Shown here: one piece after another, positions 1 to 8,849 of the stretch
How the letters are laid out: each line of letters begins with the position of its first letter
Position numbering within the stretch: position 1 is the stretch's first letter
Assembly: GCF_019665765.1 (NCBI RefSeq)
Contig: NZ_CP081150.1
Location: 2,914,001 to 2,978,000 of the forward strand
DNA length: 64,000 nucleotides
Reading direction: 5' to 3'
From: Deefgea tanakiae
GTDB lineage: Bacteria > Pseudomonadota > Gammaproteobacteria > Burkholderiales > Chitinibacteraceae
Program-made: the position numbers and the translations under genes
The notes under the pieces: generated by a model
What the model saw: only the letters and a program-made list of their open reading frames with translations
Databases searched by the model: none
What the model was told of the DNA's origin: nothing

Positions 1-718
1 GTAATTCATGTGCTGCATCGGCAGTAAAGCGCCGCTCACGTGCCAAGGTGTTGCTGACTTGGGCAAATAAGGTGTTCAGTCGATCGCGCAGCGGTGTGAT
101 TTCACAAGGCACCGCAATCTCAAGCGGATTGAGATTATTCGGTTCGCGTTCGGCGAGTTCGGCAGTCACCAACTTGAGCGGTTTCAGTCCTTGGCGAATG
201 GCCAACAATAGCAAAGGCAGCAGCAACAAAAACGCCCACATTGCGGTTTCGCCTAAATGCTCGCTGAGTTCATGAGCAATTTTTAATTGATTGCGCTGTG
301 GTTCGCCCACGATGAGTTGCCGTTCATCGTCTTGTCGCACCGTGATTTGCCAAGCATGTCCTTGGTGTTGGATTAAATAAGGGTATCGACTGGCTGCGGG
401 TTGCACCGGAAAAGCCGTTGCTAGACTGCTAATGACTTCGCCGCCTTCACGATCGCGCAAGCTAAAACCTAGCACCACGTGTTTATCTCGATTTTTATAC
501 AGTGCTGGTTTTAAATCATCTTCATCGCCTAAGTTTTGCCACAACATATCGGCGTAGGCGGTGAGTTGGCGATCAAGTACTTCCGCCGTTTCTTTGCGCG
601 CCTCGTGTAGTAAAACGACACTAAAGACAATCCACGCACACAAAGTGGCGAGCGAAACCAGTAAGGTGAGGCGGCTGACCAGCGAGTGATGTAGCCAATG
701 TTGAATGCGTTTAATCAA
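1..718 (-). CDS. Sensor histidine kinase, N-terminal part (cut by window edge)
   Basis: This is the membrane sensor kinase of a two-component system; it should phosphorylate the response regulator just upstream. About 239 codons are visible. They show an N-terminal membrane helix, a periplasmic stretch of about 120 residues, a second membrane helix near residue 150-165 (Leu-rich), a HAMP-like linker and the start of the H-box (FTADAAHEL), where the window ends. The catalytic ATPase domain lies outside. No ATG is available; a TTG at 716-718 overlaps the regulator's TGA stop (TTGA), which I take as a translationally coupled start. The H-box style and the partner fit the QseC/PmrB class, but this is family resemblance only. 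Confidence 0.85.
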   Translation of the reverse strand, partial: MIKRIQHWLHHSLVSRLTLLVSLATLCAWIVFSVVLLHEARKETAEVLDRQLTAYADMLWQNLGDEDDLKPALYKNRDKHVVLGFSLRDREGGEVISSLATAFPVQPAASRYPYLIQHQGHAWQITVRQDDERQLIVGEPQRNQLKIAHELSEHLGETAMWAFLLLLPLLLLAIRQGLKPLKLVTAELAEREPNNLNPLEIAVPCEITPLRDRLNTLFAQVSNTLARERRFTADAAHEL

Positions 719-1377
719 TCGGACTCCAAGCGCCAGCCTAAATTACGCACATTACGAATCACTTCACGGCCGAGTTTTTTGCGTAAATGCGAAAGATGCA
801 CATCGAGCGTGTTGCTCTCAATATCGCCTTGCCAGCCATAGAGTTTTTCATCGAACTGGCCGCGTGATAAGTAATGCGGATAATTGGCCATCAGTAGATG
901 GAGTAATTTAAATTCCATCGCGGTTAAATCAAGCGTTTGCCCATGCTGGCTGGCGGTTTTGTGGATGGGGTCGAGCTGAATGTTTTGCCAAGTCAGGCTA
1001 TTTTCGCTTCGTCCCTGTGCGCGGCGCAGCAGCGCATGGATGCGGGCAATCAACTCACCCAAGGCAAAGGGCTTGATTAAGTAATCATCAGCTCCTGCAT
1101 CCAGGCCTTTGATACGATCCTCGATAGAATCTCTGGCGGTGAGTAGCAGTACCGGCAAATCGCCCAAATGACGGCGAATCCATGCCAGTAATTCCATGCC
1201 GGTGAGGCGCGGCATCGCGATATCGAGTACCACTAAATCAAAACTGTGCTCGGTTTGCAGCGCGCTGCGCCCGGCTTCGCCGTCGTGCAACCAGTCGACA
1301 ACAAAACCGGCATCAACCAGCCCATCTTGTATGCCTTCACCGAGCAAGAGATCGTCTTCGACCAATAAAATACGCAT
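715..1377 (-). CDS. OmpR/PhoB-family response regulator
   Basis: A 220-residue DNA-binding response regulator. The receiver domain (residues 1-115) has the acidic pocket E7-D8-D9, the phospho-acceptor D52 (in VVLDIAMPR) and the conserved Lys of the YLIKPF motif. A winged-helix OmpR-type output domain follows (residues 125-218), ending in LDVHLSHLRKKLG and an RNLGWRLE wing. Its ATG overlaps the stop of the upstream cytochrome b561 gene (TAATG), and its own stop overlaps the kinase start, so the genes form one operon. It resembles QseB/PmrA, but the signal is unknown. It may respond to the redox or metal state handled by the co-transcribed cytochrome and PepSY protein; that is inference. Confidence 0.93.
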   Translation of the reverse strand: MRILLVEDDLLLGEGIQDGLVDAGFVVDWLHDGEAGRSALQTEHSFDLVVLDIAMPRLTGMELLAWIRRHLGDLPVLLLTARDSIEDRIKGLDAGADDYLIKPFALGELIARIHALLRRAQGRSENSLTWQNIQLDPIHKTASQHGQTLDLTAMEFKLLHLLMANYPHYLSRGQFDEKLYGWQGDIESNTLDVHLSHLRKKLGREVIRNVRNLGWRLESD

Positions 1378-1943
1378 TAACTATGATCCGAAACAGAGTG
1401 GGCATTGAGATCTATGTCTTTTGGATATTCGTTTGCACGCTTATACCCATGTAGCATGGCTACGGGCAGATTTTCTTTATGCCGCCAGCTTTCAAAAATC
1501 GCAGCAGCCACATGCAAGCCCACACCAGCGAGTAAAGTATAGGCGAGGATTTCGTGTAACTCCTCCAGCCATTCTTCACCAAAAAAAGCATCGGTTCCCA
1601 TCATATAGCCAGTCGTACCCATGGCTATGACCATGCACAATAAAAACAGCATCATGATGGCGCCAGCCGGATTGTGTCCGAGATAGCGCGGATGCTCGCC
1701 GCGCAATTGCGCGCGAACATAATTGAAAACTCGGCTTGGGGTAGGAAACCAGTCGCTAAAGCGCGCATGTTTGCTGCCTATGAAGCCCCAAATTATCCGA
1801 CTGCCCACAATCGCCAAAGCGGCATAGCCTTCCCAGCGATGCAGCCAATCTCCTTCTTCGTTAATAAAATTGCCTAATACCGCAATCGCCAAGCCCCAGT
1901 GCAGCAAGCGAACCATCGGATCCCATACTTTGATCTGATTCAT
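1377..1943 (-). CDS. Cytochrome b561-family membrane protein
   Basis: A 188-residue four-helix di-heme b-type cytochrome of the prokaryotic b561 / hydrogenase b-subunit family. The start, WDPMVRLLHWGLA, is the typical first helix with a haem-ligand His. Further His residues sit in LHRWEGYAAL, in the fourth helix (HVAAAIFESWRH) and in LHEILAY. Such proteins move electrons between quinol and a periplasmic or soluble partner. Here it lies between a PepSY protein upstream and a two-component system downstream, a combination seen in several proteobacteria. The electron partner cannot be told from the sequence. Confidence 0.88.
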   Translation of the reverse strand: MNQIKVWDPMVRLLHWGLAIAVLGNFINEEGDWLHRWEGYAALAIVGSRIIWGFIGSKHARFSDWFPTPSRVFNYVRAQLRGEHPRYLGHNPAGAIMMLFLLCMVIAMGTTGYMMGTDAFFGEEWLEELHEILAYTLLAGVGLHVAAAIFESWRHKENLPVAMLHGYKRANEYPKDIDLNAHSVSDHS

Positions 1944-2019
1944 GATGCCATTGGCTCCTATAGGTATTGCGCTGTAGTCATTGTTTAATAATGCCTACAG
2001 CGAAATACATCATTGGTGA

Positions 2020-2289
2020 TTAGTCATCAATTTCAGATTTAACAATATCTAGCGTTTTAGGGTCGAAATACACTTCCACTTTTTTGCCGTCTTTGTTGTG
2101 GCCATAAATTTCGTAGCACTCGCCCGAGGTTTTGAATTTTTTGACCTTGTAACCCATCGCTTCGATCTTCGCTAAAGCGTCAGATTGCTTAAGCCATTCG
2201 GCTTTCGGGTGGGCGGTACATTTGGCGCCTGCAAAGCTCAATGAAGAAGCCGCAATCGTTGCGACGGCAAATAATGTAAGTAATTTCAT
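2020..2289 (-). CDS. Periplasmic PepSY-domain protein
   Basis: A short secreted protein. I start it at the ATG at 2289 (MKLLTLFAV...), which gives a clean signal peptide cut near SFAGA and has a GGAG ribosome site; a longer reading from 2328 would spoil the signal peptide. The mature part (about 70 residues) is one PepSY domain: an alpha-helix with ALAKIEAMGYKVKKF, then beta-strands with ECYEIYGHNKDGKKVEVYFDP. Two Cys may form a disulfide. PepSY proteins are thought to act as periplasmic inhibitors or as partners of redox membrane proteins. It is first in the operon with the b561 cytochrome and the two-component genes. Confidence 0.85.
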   Translation of the reverse strand: MKLLTLFAVATIAASSLSFAGAKCTAHPKAEWLKQSDALAKIEAMGYKVKKFKTSGECYEIYGHNKDGKKVEVYFDPKTLDIVKSEIDD

Positions 2290-2425
2290 GGTCTTGCTCC
2301 AAGTGGTTTGTTGAGACAACGCATGCATTGGAACAGATCAGAATTAAGTGAAAATGAAGCCTGATGTAGAAATCAAATAAGGGGGTGAGGAGGTGTTGCT
2401 CAGTGAGCTGGATATGCTGCGCTAT

Positions 2426-2842
2426 TTATGGCGTTAGGACGATTTTCACGACGTTGGAATCGGCTTCACTTTTTTGCACAAAGCCAATCGCATACGGATT
2501 GCTACTGAGTGTTTGTTTTATTTCATTGCTGTCTTTCAGTTCACGTGGTGCGATGCCTTTCCCCGTAAAAGTTAGCCTAGCCCAGTAAGCGCGGGCTTGT
2601 GCATCACTGCGATTGAGCACTTTGGTAAAAAATTCATCATTGTTATTACCTTGTGCCAGTATGAGCGGAACAGGTGTACCGCCGTTGGGAAATTGTCGGG
2701 TTTTACTAAGGTAGATGTTGCTGACCTGTTCACGGCTGAGGTTGGGCACTGTACTGCCCGTACCCATGACCACCACGACTTCGGCACTCACCAAAGAGGA
2801 CGCAGTGAATGCAATGGTGAATAGAAAATGAGTGAATTTCAT
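2426..2842 (-). CDS. PstS-like periplasmic phosphate-binding-fold protein
   Basis: A secreted protein of 138 residues from the ATG at 2842 (AGGTGC ribosome site). After the signal peptide (cut near LVSA) come VVVVMGTGSTVPNLSREQVSNIYLSK, a central part with NDEFFTKVLNRSDAQARAYWAR, and IGFVQKSEAD. This is the compact half-domain form of the PstS/PBP-like fold, in which SREQVSNIYLGK and the 'YAIGFV' segment are hallmarks. It is much shorter than true PstS (about 320 residues) and has no pst ABC genes nearby, so a role in phosphate import is not assured. It follows the porin-like gene by 7 bases and is surely co-transcribed. Confidence 0.8.
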   Translation of the reverse strand: MKFTHFLFTIAFTASSLVSAEVVVVMGTGSTVPNLSREQVSNIYLSKTRQFPNGGTPVPLILAQGNNNDEFFTKVLNRSDAQARAYWARLTFTGKGIAPRELKDSNEIKQTLSSNPYAIGFVQKSEADSNVVKIVLTP

Positions 2843-2849
2843 GATGCAC

Positions 2850-4103
2850 CTAAAATACAAAATCAAGATTAAGGGTGTAGATCATCAAGCTGCCATCAAA
2901 GCCATTAGGTGTGCCCAACAATGAGGTCGGAAAGCTGGCTAAGCCGCCACTCGAGCCAATGTCCGAGGAGCGATAATTGACGTAATCAATTTGGGTTTTT
3001 AGGGCGATATTCTTGCCAACATCCCAGCGCAGGCCTGCGGTGAATGTGCTGTGATCACCAAGACCGCGGCCAAAGCGACTTTGGTTGAGATAATTGAGCT
3101 GAGTTTTGATCGCTGGCGTTGCTAGAGAACCAGCTTGTAAATTCATTTCATCGTCGCGGATATGCGTTGCGGCGAGTGCCAGATAGGGCGTGAAATCACC
3201 GTATCGATATCCGAGCATGGCGTACCCTGCTACGACATCTCCAACCGTAATACTTTGACTCTGACGATAAACCAACTCAGCTTGAGTCAACCATTGCTCA
3301 TGGTCATACACCACCGCTAGCGTGGTGATGTGATTGCTGATTCGGTCGAATTTAACACGGGTATCGATCTCGGTCTGGCAATTGCTGCACTGGCTGACCG
3401 GTAGCGTTGCGATGGCTTGGGAGGCTTTCTTGCCTGTCACAGAGTTAAACGTTGCATTATTGTAGCTATAACCCAAGCGGACTTTGTAGGGGCCTTCAGA
3501 CCACAGTGCCGATAGCCCGAACATCTGGTGGATGTCGCTACTACCTGCATTGAAATCGATGGACGTGGTGCCAAGATAGGTCTCTAGTGTGAGTTCACCC
3601 TCCCCCAAATTGCGTGACCAAGAGGCTGAAATACCATCCAGATTTGAAATGCTATTGACGTTGTAGACTTCGGGCGGTGGTCGCACCATCGTTTGCGCAT
3701 AAAACACATTGCGGTAATCCGACATCAGCAACACGGGCGCTATGGTTCGGCCCAGTTTGATATTTAGCTCAGGTGATGCATCCCAGCTGAGATAAGCCCA
3801 TTCGATTTGTGGCGCTTGGCTGCCTTGATAATCTTGTTTGCTCAGTAGTTGCACCACGCCTTTGACGACTCCGCGCGGATTGACGATTGCCTGTAAGGAG
3901 AGCTGACTGTCACCATCAAAGCGAGTTTCATTTTGTGCACCATATTTTTGTCGTGGGTCGACCCGTACGGTGGCGACCGAATCATCGCCGTGAAACGCCC
4001 CCAAGGTGCCAAAGCCATTGATTTGTAACCAATCATCTACTTCTAATGCAATGGCTGGGGCACATAGAAAATAGCAACAAAGGAAAATACGCATTGCTGG
4101 CAT
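2850..4103 (-). CDS. Porin-like outer-membrane beta-barrel protein
   Basis: About 417 residues with a signal peptide (hydrophobic stretch ending near APAIALE). The rest has alternating beta-strand patterns with aromatic ends: INGFGTLGAF near the start, repeated Tyr/Leu strands such as KVRLGYSYNN and LALAATHI, and a terminal strand ending in F (NLDFVF), the usual signal for outer-membrane insertion. The start is uncertain among a TTG at 4115 and ATGs at 4103 and 4094; no good ribosome site is visible. It pairs with the PstS-like gene downstream. Such pairs recur in proteobacteria without known function. I cannot name the substrate. Confidence 0.75.
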   Translation of the reverse strand: MPAMRIFLCCYFLCAPAIALEVDDWLQINGFGTLGAFHGDDSVATVRVDPRQKYGAQNETRFDGDSQLSLQAIVNPRGVVKGVVQLLSKQDYQGSQAPQIEWAYLSWDASPELNIKLGRTIAPVLLMSDYRNVFYAQTMVRPPPEVYNVNSISNLDGISASWSRNLGEGELTLETYLGTTSIDFNAGSSDIHQMFGLSALWSEGPYKVRLGYSYNNATFNSVTGKKASQAIATLPVSQCSNCQTEIDTRVKFDRISNHITTLAVVYDHEQWLTQAELVYRQSQSITVGDVVAGYAMLGYRYGDFTPYLALAATHIRDDEMNLQAGSLATPAIKTQLNYLNQSRFGRGLGDHSTFTAGLRWDVGKNIALKTQIDYVNYRSSDIGSSGGLASFPTSLLGTPNGFDGSLMIYTLNLDFVF

Positions 4104-4189
4104 AGAATAAATCAACTTGGAAATGCAGATTAGATATCTTGGGTATAAACTATCTAATGGAGGCTTGCTCTGCTTTTTGGTTGAATTTC

Positions 4190-4996
4190 ATGCTGCGAAC
4201 TCACATTCAACGAGTGTTTGGTATGGTGATCTTGGGCGCAATGGCTGGCGCACAAGCGCAGCTGCGTGCCTGCGCCAGCGATGTTGACCAGCCGCCCTAT
4301 TTATCGACAGAGAGTCGGCGCGGAGCAGGTGGCTTAAGCATTGATGTTTTGGCGAAAGTGCTGGAAAAAAATGGCCAAGTGATGCCGAAAATCGAGCGTT
4401 ATCCATGGCTGCGTTGTCTAAAAATGGCGGAAGAGGGCGAAATTGACCTCGTGCTGAATGTGCCAACCGCACAGATTGATCCGAAACCTTTTTGGATTAC
4501 CGAGCCGTTTACTGTGGTGCATAGTGTTTACTATTTTTCACCACAGCGTTTTCCAAAAGGCTTAGAAATTTACGATTTGGAACTGCTTAAAAAGTACAAG
4601 CTCTGCAGTTCGATGGGCGTACGTTATGAAAGCTATGGGATTAACAATGTTAAAGTCGACAGCGGAGCCAAAGATTTACTGGCCTTAGTGCGCAAAACCA
4701 AGGCCGGTTATTGCGATTTGTTCATCGAGAAACGTGAAGTGGTCACGATGCTCGGTCAACAAAATGCCACGATCGCGACTGAATTGGGCCAACTTCAGCA
4801 GCGGCCGTTACCAGAAGAGTTCCCCGTGGGTTTGCATTTTGCCATTAGCCGACGCACTGCTGAGGGTGAGGCCTTGCTTGCGCAATTTAATTTGGCGATT
4901 GCTGAGCTGATTCGAACAAAACAGATCCAGCGGGCGCTGGTGCACTACTTGATTGCTGCTCCTGTTGCCAGCGCTAGTCCGCGCCCTAAGCAATAG
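4190..4996 (+). CDS. Periplasmic solute-binding protein, family 3 type
   Basis: A secreted protein of about 268 residues of the amino-acid/polar solute-binding (SBP_bac_3-like) class. From the ATG at 4190 there is a signal peptide ending near AGAQAQ. Then come LRACASDVDQPPYL, GLSIDVLAKVLEKNG, and an RYPWLRCLKMAEEGEIDLVLN segment that matches the 'W.R.l..l..G.iD.i' core of these proteins. No permease or ATPase gene is adjacent, so it may act as a sensor or orphan binding protein. Earlier starts (ATG 4157, TTG 4139) are open; 4190 is preferred because it leaves a normal signal peptide. It is divergent from the porin operon. Confidence 0.75.
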   Translation: MLRTHIQRVFGMVILGAMAGAQAQLRACASDVDQPPYLSTESRRGAGGLSIDVLAKVLEKNGQVMPKIERYPWLRCLKMAEEGEIDLVLNVPTAQIDPKPFWITEPFTVVHSVYYFSPQRFPKGLEIYDLELLKKYKLCSSMGVRYESYGINNVKVDSGAKDLLALVRKTKAGYCDLFIEKREVVTMLGQQNATIATELGQLQQRPLPEEFPVGLHFAISRRTAEGEALLAQFNLAIAELIRTKQIQRALVHYLIAAPVASASPRPKQ

Positions 4997-5093
4997 CATG
5001 ATTTTCTGAGTTACCCACTTTTTTGTCGACGAGGTATGCAGCGGTGATTGAGCAGCCTTGTTACAATGGCACTTTGCCCGTTTGGATTGTGCC

Positions 5094-5339
5094 ATGACTG
5101 CCCGCCTTGCCCCCCAACAAATTGCCGATTTATCGGGACTCAATTGTCCACTACCGATTTTGCGCACCAAAAAAGCCTTGGCAACGATGGCGGGTGGCGA
5201 AGTATTGCAAGTCACATGCACCGATCCAGCCACGCCGACCGATTTCGCCGCTTTTTGCCGCCAAACAGGGCATGAGCTGATTGAGCAATGGAATGAAGAC
5301 GCGAAGTTTTTATTCTTGATTAAGAAACGTCCAGACTAA
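5094..5339 (+). CDS. TusA-family sulfurtransferase
   Basis: An 81-residue cytosolic sulfur carrier. The family signature is present near residue 18: GLNCPLPILRTKKAL, where Cys18 of the CPxP motif carries the persulfide. The remainder has the two-layer fold pattern, with VLQVTCTDPAT and a DFAAFCRQTGHEL helix. TusA proteins pass sulfur to tRNA thiolation, molybdenum cofactor synthesis or sulfur oxidation. Without tusBCDE or dsr genes nearby, the pathway cannot be fixed. The start at 5094 follows a weak GGA site; a longer reading from 5058 adds an unlikely extension. Confidence 0.88.
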   Translation: MTARLAPQQIADLSGLNCPLPILRTKKALATMAGGEVLQVTCTDPATPTDFAAFCRQTGHELIEQWNEDAKFLFLIKKRPD

Positions 5340-5410
5340 ATTGTTGATGTATATGATGCCAGCCATTGATTTAAAGTCGCTAGATGGCAATACCCATAAA
5401 GGAATTCATG

Positions 5411-6445
5411 ATGACTCAAAGTATTACAATTGCTCGCCCTGATGATTGGCATTTGCACCTGCGCGATGGCGCGGGTTTGGCCAGCGTGTTGCCACATACC
5501 GCACGTGAGTTTGGCCGCGCGATTGTGATGCCGAATTTAAAGCCGCCAGTAACCAATGTGACCTTGGCGGGCGAATACCGTGATCGCATTATGGCTGCAT
5601 TGCCAGCAGGCATGTCGTTCCAGCCTTTGATGACGCTTTACCTCACTGATAACACCACGCCAGAGGACATTGTTGCTGCAAAAAACAGCGGCTTCGTGCA
5701 CGGCGTGAAGCTCTACCCTGCTGGCGCGACGACCAATTCCGATGCCGGCTGTACCAATGTAAATAATGTGCTGCCAGCGATTGAAAAAATGGCCGAAGTC
5801 AGTCTGCCATTTTTGGTGCATGGCGAAGTGGTCGATGCGGAAATCGATATTTTTGACCGTGAAGCTGTGTTTATCGACCGCGTGATGCTGCCACTATTGG
5901 CCAAGTTCCCAAATCTGAAAGTCGTTTTTGAACACATCACCACCAAAGACGCGGCTGATTTTGTCTTGAGCAGTGCCGATAATGTCGCCGCCACCGTAAC
6001 CGCGCATCACTTACTGATGAATCGTAACGCGATGCTCGTAGGCGGTATTCGCCCGCATCTATATTGCTTGCCGGTGCTCAAACGCGAATTGCATCGCAAA
6101 GCTTTGGTTGAAGCTGTCACTAGTGGCAGCAAGAAATTCTTCCTCGGCACCGACAGCGCGCCACACGCCAAAGGCGCAAAAGAAACCAGCTGCGGCTGCG
6201 CGGGGATGTACACAGCGCACGCTGCCTTGCCGCTCTACGCTGAAGTCTTTGATTTGGCCGGCAAGCTCGATCAGCTCGAAGCCTTTGCCAGCTTGAACGG
6301 CCCTGCGTTTTACGGTTTGCCAGTCAGCAGCGAAAAAGTCACTTTGGTCAAAGAAAGCTGGGTTGTGCCTGCTGAATATCAGTTTGCCGATAGCGTGGTG
6401 GTACCGCTTCGCGCCGGTGAGTTGGTGCAGTGGAAACTCGTTTGA
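5411..6445 (+). CDS. pyrC: Dihydroorotase
   Basis: Converts N-carbamoyl-aspartate to dihydroorotate in pyrimidine synthesis; a cytosolic di-zinc amidohydrolase of the short (E. coli PyrC) type, 344 residues. All metal residues are visible: H14 and H16 in [10 protein letters not shown], carboxylated K100 in GVKLYPAG, H137 in LVHGE, H175 in FEHIT and catalytic D248 in LGTDSAPH. These lie at a constant offset of two from the E. coli numbering. An AAGGA site 7 bases upstream supports the ATG at 5411; the ATG at 5408 is the alternative. The stop overlaps the next ATG (TGATG), so the following gene is coupled. Confidence 0.97.
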   Translation: MTQSITIARPDDWHLHLRDGAGLASVLPHTAREFGRAIVMPNLKPPVTNVTLAGEYRDRIMAALPAGMSFQPLMTLYLTDNTTPEDIVAAKNSGFVHGVKLYPAGATTNSDAGCTNVNNVLPAIEKMAEVSLPFLVHGEVVDAEIDIFDREAVFIDRVMLPLLAKFPNLKVVFEHITTKDAADFVLSSADNVAATVTAHHLLMNRNAMLVGGIRPHLYCLPVLKRELHRKALVEAVTSGSKKFFLGTDSAPHAKGAKETSCGCAGMYTAHAALPLYAEVFDLAGKLDQLEAFASLNGPAFYGLPVSSEKVTLVKESWVVPAEYQFADSVVVPLRAGELVQWKLV

Positions 6446-6942
6446 TGGCCGAGGGGCGTACGACCGTCATCCATCGCGGCGCGTTTACCGTGGCGTGGTG
6501 GACGGCGGGTTTGGTGATGCTGGCTGCAGGGTACTGGGGCTTGCCGCTGATTCAGTCCGATCAGTTTGAAAATCACTTTTTTGGCCTGTTTTACTACTCG
6601 ATTTTGGCTGGCATCGTGCTGTTTTGGGCTTTACCGAGTGAACAGCGCTTTGAAAACGGCCTGTTTGAGCGGCGATTTGTTTTGCTGGGCCTGCTGGTGC
6701 TGTGGAAAAAATCCACGCCGCTCAGTGCGTTCACAGAGATTCACTACGAGCAAGACCCAAATCTCTTTCGGAATGACACGGTTTGGGTGATGGTGTCGGG
6801 GTCGGATGACAATGGCGAGCGTTTTGCGTTTGCCAATTTCTCGGCGACGGCAGCCAATATTGAAAAAGCGAAGGCGATTGCTGCTGCTTTGTCACTCGCG
6901 ACGGGTTTACCCATTAATGTGCCAGAGGACGACGGGCAGTAA
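6445..6942 (+). CDS. Uncharacterised membrane protein downstream of pyrC
   Basis: A 165-residue protein that I do not recognise. It has a short cytosolic start, two membrane helices (residues about 15-35, AWWTAGLVMLAAGYW, and about 45-65, YYSILAGIVLFWALP), then a hydrophilic soluble part that looks like a small PH-like or DUF3592-like beta-domain (FENGLFERRFVLLGLLVLWKKSTPLSAFTEIHYEQ). The end is a helix rich in Ala. Its ATG overlaps the pyrC stop, so it is expressed with pyrC, though no functional link is evident. Confidence 0.7.
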   Translation: MAEGRTTVIHRGAFTVAWWTAGLVMLAAGYWGLPLIQSDQFENHFFGLFYYSILAGIVLFWALPSEQRFENGLFERRFVLLGLLVLWKKSTPLSAFTEIHYEQDPNLFRNDTVWVMVSGSDDNGERFAFANFSATAANIEKAKAIAAALSLATGLPINVPEDDGQ

Positions 6943-7059
6943 TGTTCGTGATCTGTAGCAGGTCTTTTTATATGTATTGCTGTATAGACATTATTAAATA
7001 TGCCCTACAAAGATATACGCTGGTGCTTGCTGTCCTGTGATCCCTGCTAAGCTTATTGA

Positions 7060-7905
7060 TTAAGCAAACGTCGACATACTGCTTTCCGTGCTACTACTGA
7101 TGCCTCCGCCGGCGTCGTAGCTAGCGCTGGCATTCATTGTTGTGATTTCCGCGTGTTCGTTGGCGACGCTGATTTCGGCTTTTTCAATCGCCTCGCCGAC
7201 GGCTTCAATCTCTTTTTTCGCGATTTTGGCGTCTTTTTGATCGGCTTCAGTTTTAATTTTTTGATTTTCAATCGCCAGTAATAGCTTGAGCTTTTGTGCA
7301 AGTTCTTTGGCGAGAGCAAAAAAAGCTTTGTCACCGGCATCACCTTGGCGCGAAGTATTTGGCGTTGTCGCATTATTTTCTAATTGATCTTTAGTCTTTT
7401 CCTCCGCCTGATCTTGCGCTACGGCATCCTCTGCGCTGGCTGCTGCTGTAGTTGCTTCGGCGGCGACTTGCGCGGCTTCGGCCATTTGGGCCACATCGAC
7501 ACTTTGTTCCGCGCCCTGCTCGGTAGCTGCCGTGGCTTGCGCGGTATTGCCTTGCTCGCCATTGACGGTCGGCATGACCATGTTGCCAACACTTCCCGAC
7601 GAGCCACCGTATTGCGCCACTAAAGCTTTAAGCTCTTTTGCTAATTGTGCAACCATGCGCGGATTGCCGCTGCCGATATGAGCAAAGCGCAGCGCATTTT
7701 CAATTTGGGCTTTGAGTTGCGCCATGCGCGCTTGCGCTGCTTGTTTGCGACTACTGACCATTTCTGTTTTTTGGCTTTGCATTTGTTTGAAAAAATCGAG
7801 TCCAATATTTTTAGGCTCGGATTTTTTATCCGCTTGGGCCTCATCCAAACGTGGTCGAGCTAAACTAGGCAGAAGTAGTGAGGGTTGAAACTTGATGGAA
7901 TTCAT
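7060..7905 (-). CDS. Uncharacterised Ala/Gln-rich coiled-coil protein
   Basis: A 281-residue protein that I do not recognise. There is a GGAG ribosome site 9 bases before the ATG. There is no signal peptide or membrane segment. Residues 30-100 form a charged helix (MAQLKAQIENALRFAH, MVAQLAKELKALVAQYGG). Residues 110-170 are low-complexity Ala/Gln/Glu/Thr, and residues 190-255 form a long Lys/Glu/Ala-rich coiled coil (LAKELAQKLKLLLAIENQKIK). The end is Ser/Gly-rich and probably disordered. The shape suggests a flexible cytosolic or secreted-by-other-route protein. It stands alone between intergenic stretches. Confidence 0.6.
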   Translation of the reverse strand: MNSIKFQPSLLLPSLARPRLDEAQADKKSEPKNIGLDFFKQMQSQKTEMVSSRKQAAQARMAQLKAQIENALRFAHIGSGNPRMVAQLAKELKALVAQYGGSSGSVGNMVMPTVNGEQGNTAQATAATEQGAEQSVDVAQMAEAAQVAAEATTAAASAEDAVAQDQAEEKTKDQLENNATTPNTSRQGDAGDKAFFALAKELAQKLKLLLAIENQKIKTEADQKDAKIAKKEIEAVGEAIEKAEISVANEHAEITTMNASASYDAGGGISSSTESSMSTFA

Positions 7906-8136
7906 TCAAAGGGACTCCCGCGAGATACCTAACTTATCGGCAATTATCGTGGAAGTTTGAAGTTAATAATCACATTTCAAAACACGAGTGACATTGTGGG
8001 AGCAGTATGGCGTGATATCTAAAGCGTTGAGGTGGGTGTGATAATTTGGTGTCATGACGTGCATGAGATGATGCTTACTCAGCGGTTTGGCCGATTTTTG
8101 TCGGCCATCCGCCTGATAATATTACAACTCAAAAAA
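7906..8136. other. Intergenic stretch with one hairpin
   Basis: About 230 bases without a gene between two minus-strand genes. The only structure I see is a perfect 6-base-pair hairpin, GGCCGA / TCGGCC with loop TTTTTG, at 8089-8106. It sits just downstream of the DUF1523 gene end and may help terminate it; there is no clear U-run on either side, so this is weak. Confidence 0.35.
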
Positions 8137-8676
8137 TTAGGTATTGCTCTCGGGCGCTTTGTTTTTAATGCGCGTAATCCTATACGCGCCAATTGCTAAA
8201 ACGAGTAGCAACAAACCCCAAATGCTAAACCCCAGCCAGCGCCAGAAACTCCACGTCGTGCTATCGGGCTCGGCGATCTCGATATTGACGACATTCGGGA
8301 ACCAAGACATCACATCAAAACGCCAACCGTAAGACGTAATCAGCGCGGTTTTCTTGTCAAATTCCAGCGTTTTGGCTTTGGCTTGCAAATCGGCAGAATT
8401 AAACTTGAAGTAATACGGCCAGCCCCAGCCTGTATCGATGTTTTTGTAGACGCGAATAATATCGGTCGAATGATTGGTATAGATGTAATACACATCCACC
8501 GTTGGGCCATCGCTCGGATTGGCTTTACTAATCGGGCCATCTTTGTCAGTGAGTTTGACCTCTACACCCGTAATCGTGGTAATCGATTTTTCAGGCAAGA
8601 AAAAATCCAGCGTGACGGTGCCGATGATGGCCAGTAGCGCCAATAGGATAAACAGTGGTTTTCTGAGCTTGTGCAT
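8137..8676 (-). CDS. DUF1523-family membrane protein
   Basis: A 179-residue protein with one membrane helix at each end (residues about 8-28, LFILLALLAIIGTVTLDFF, and about 145-165, WLGFSIWGLLLLVLAIGAY) and a periplasmic domain between. The middle holds the family's typical features: a T-G-V-E-V-K start of the domain, VDVYYIYT, YKNIDTGWGWPYYFKFNSADLQAKA and MSWFPNVVNIE. This matches what I know of DUF1523 proteins. Function is unknown. The start is either ATG 8682 or ATG 8676; a GGA seven bases before the latter favours it. Confidence 0.75.
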   Translation of the reverse strand: MHKLRKPLFILLALLAIIGTVTLDFFLPEKSITTITGVEVKLTDKDGPISKANPSDGPTVDVYYIYTNHSTDIIRVYKNIDTGWGWPYYFKFNSADLQAKAKTLEFDKKTALITSYGWRFDVMSWFPNVVNIEIAEPDSTTWSFWRWLGFSIWGLLLLVLAIGAYRITRIKNKAPESNT

Positions 8677-8849
8677 GGTCATTCCATAGGTCTGATTATT
8701 TTGCTGAGTTGTTTTATACCAGAGTCCTACTACAGGCGTAAGTACTTGCTTGATTGGGTCGGGAATCGGTAGTAAAAATACGTAATGCTAAAGCCCCTAT
8801 GATTTGTACTGGTATACTCCAGCAGTTCTACCCTCACTTTGGATTCACA

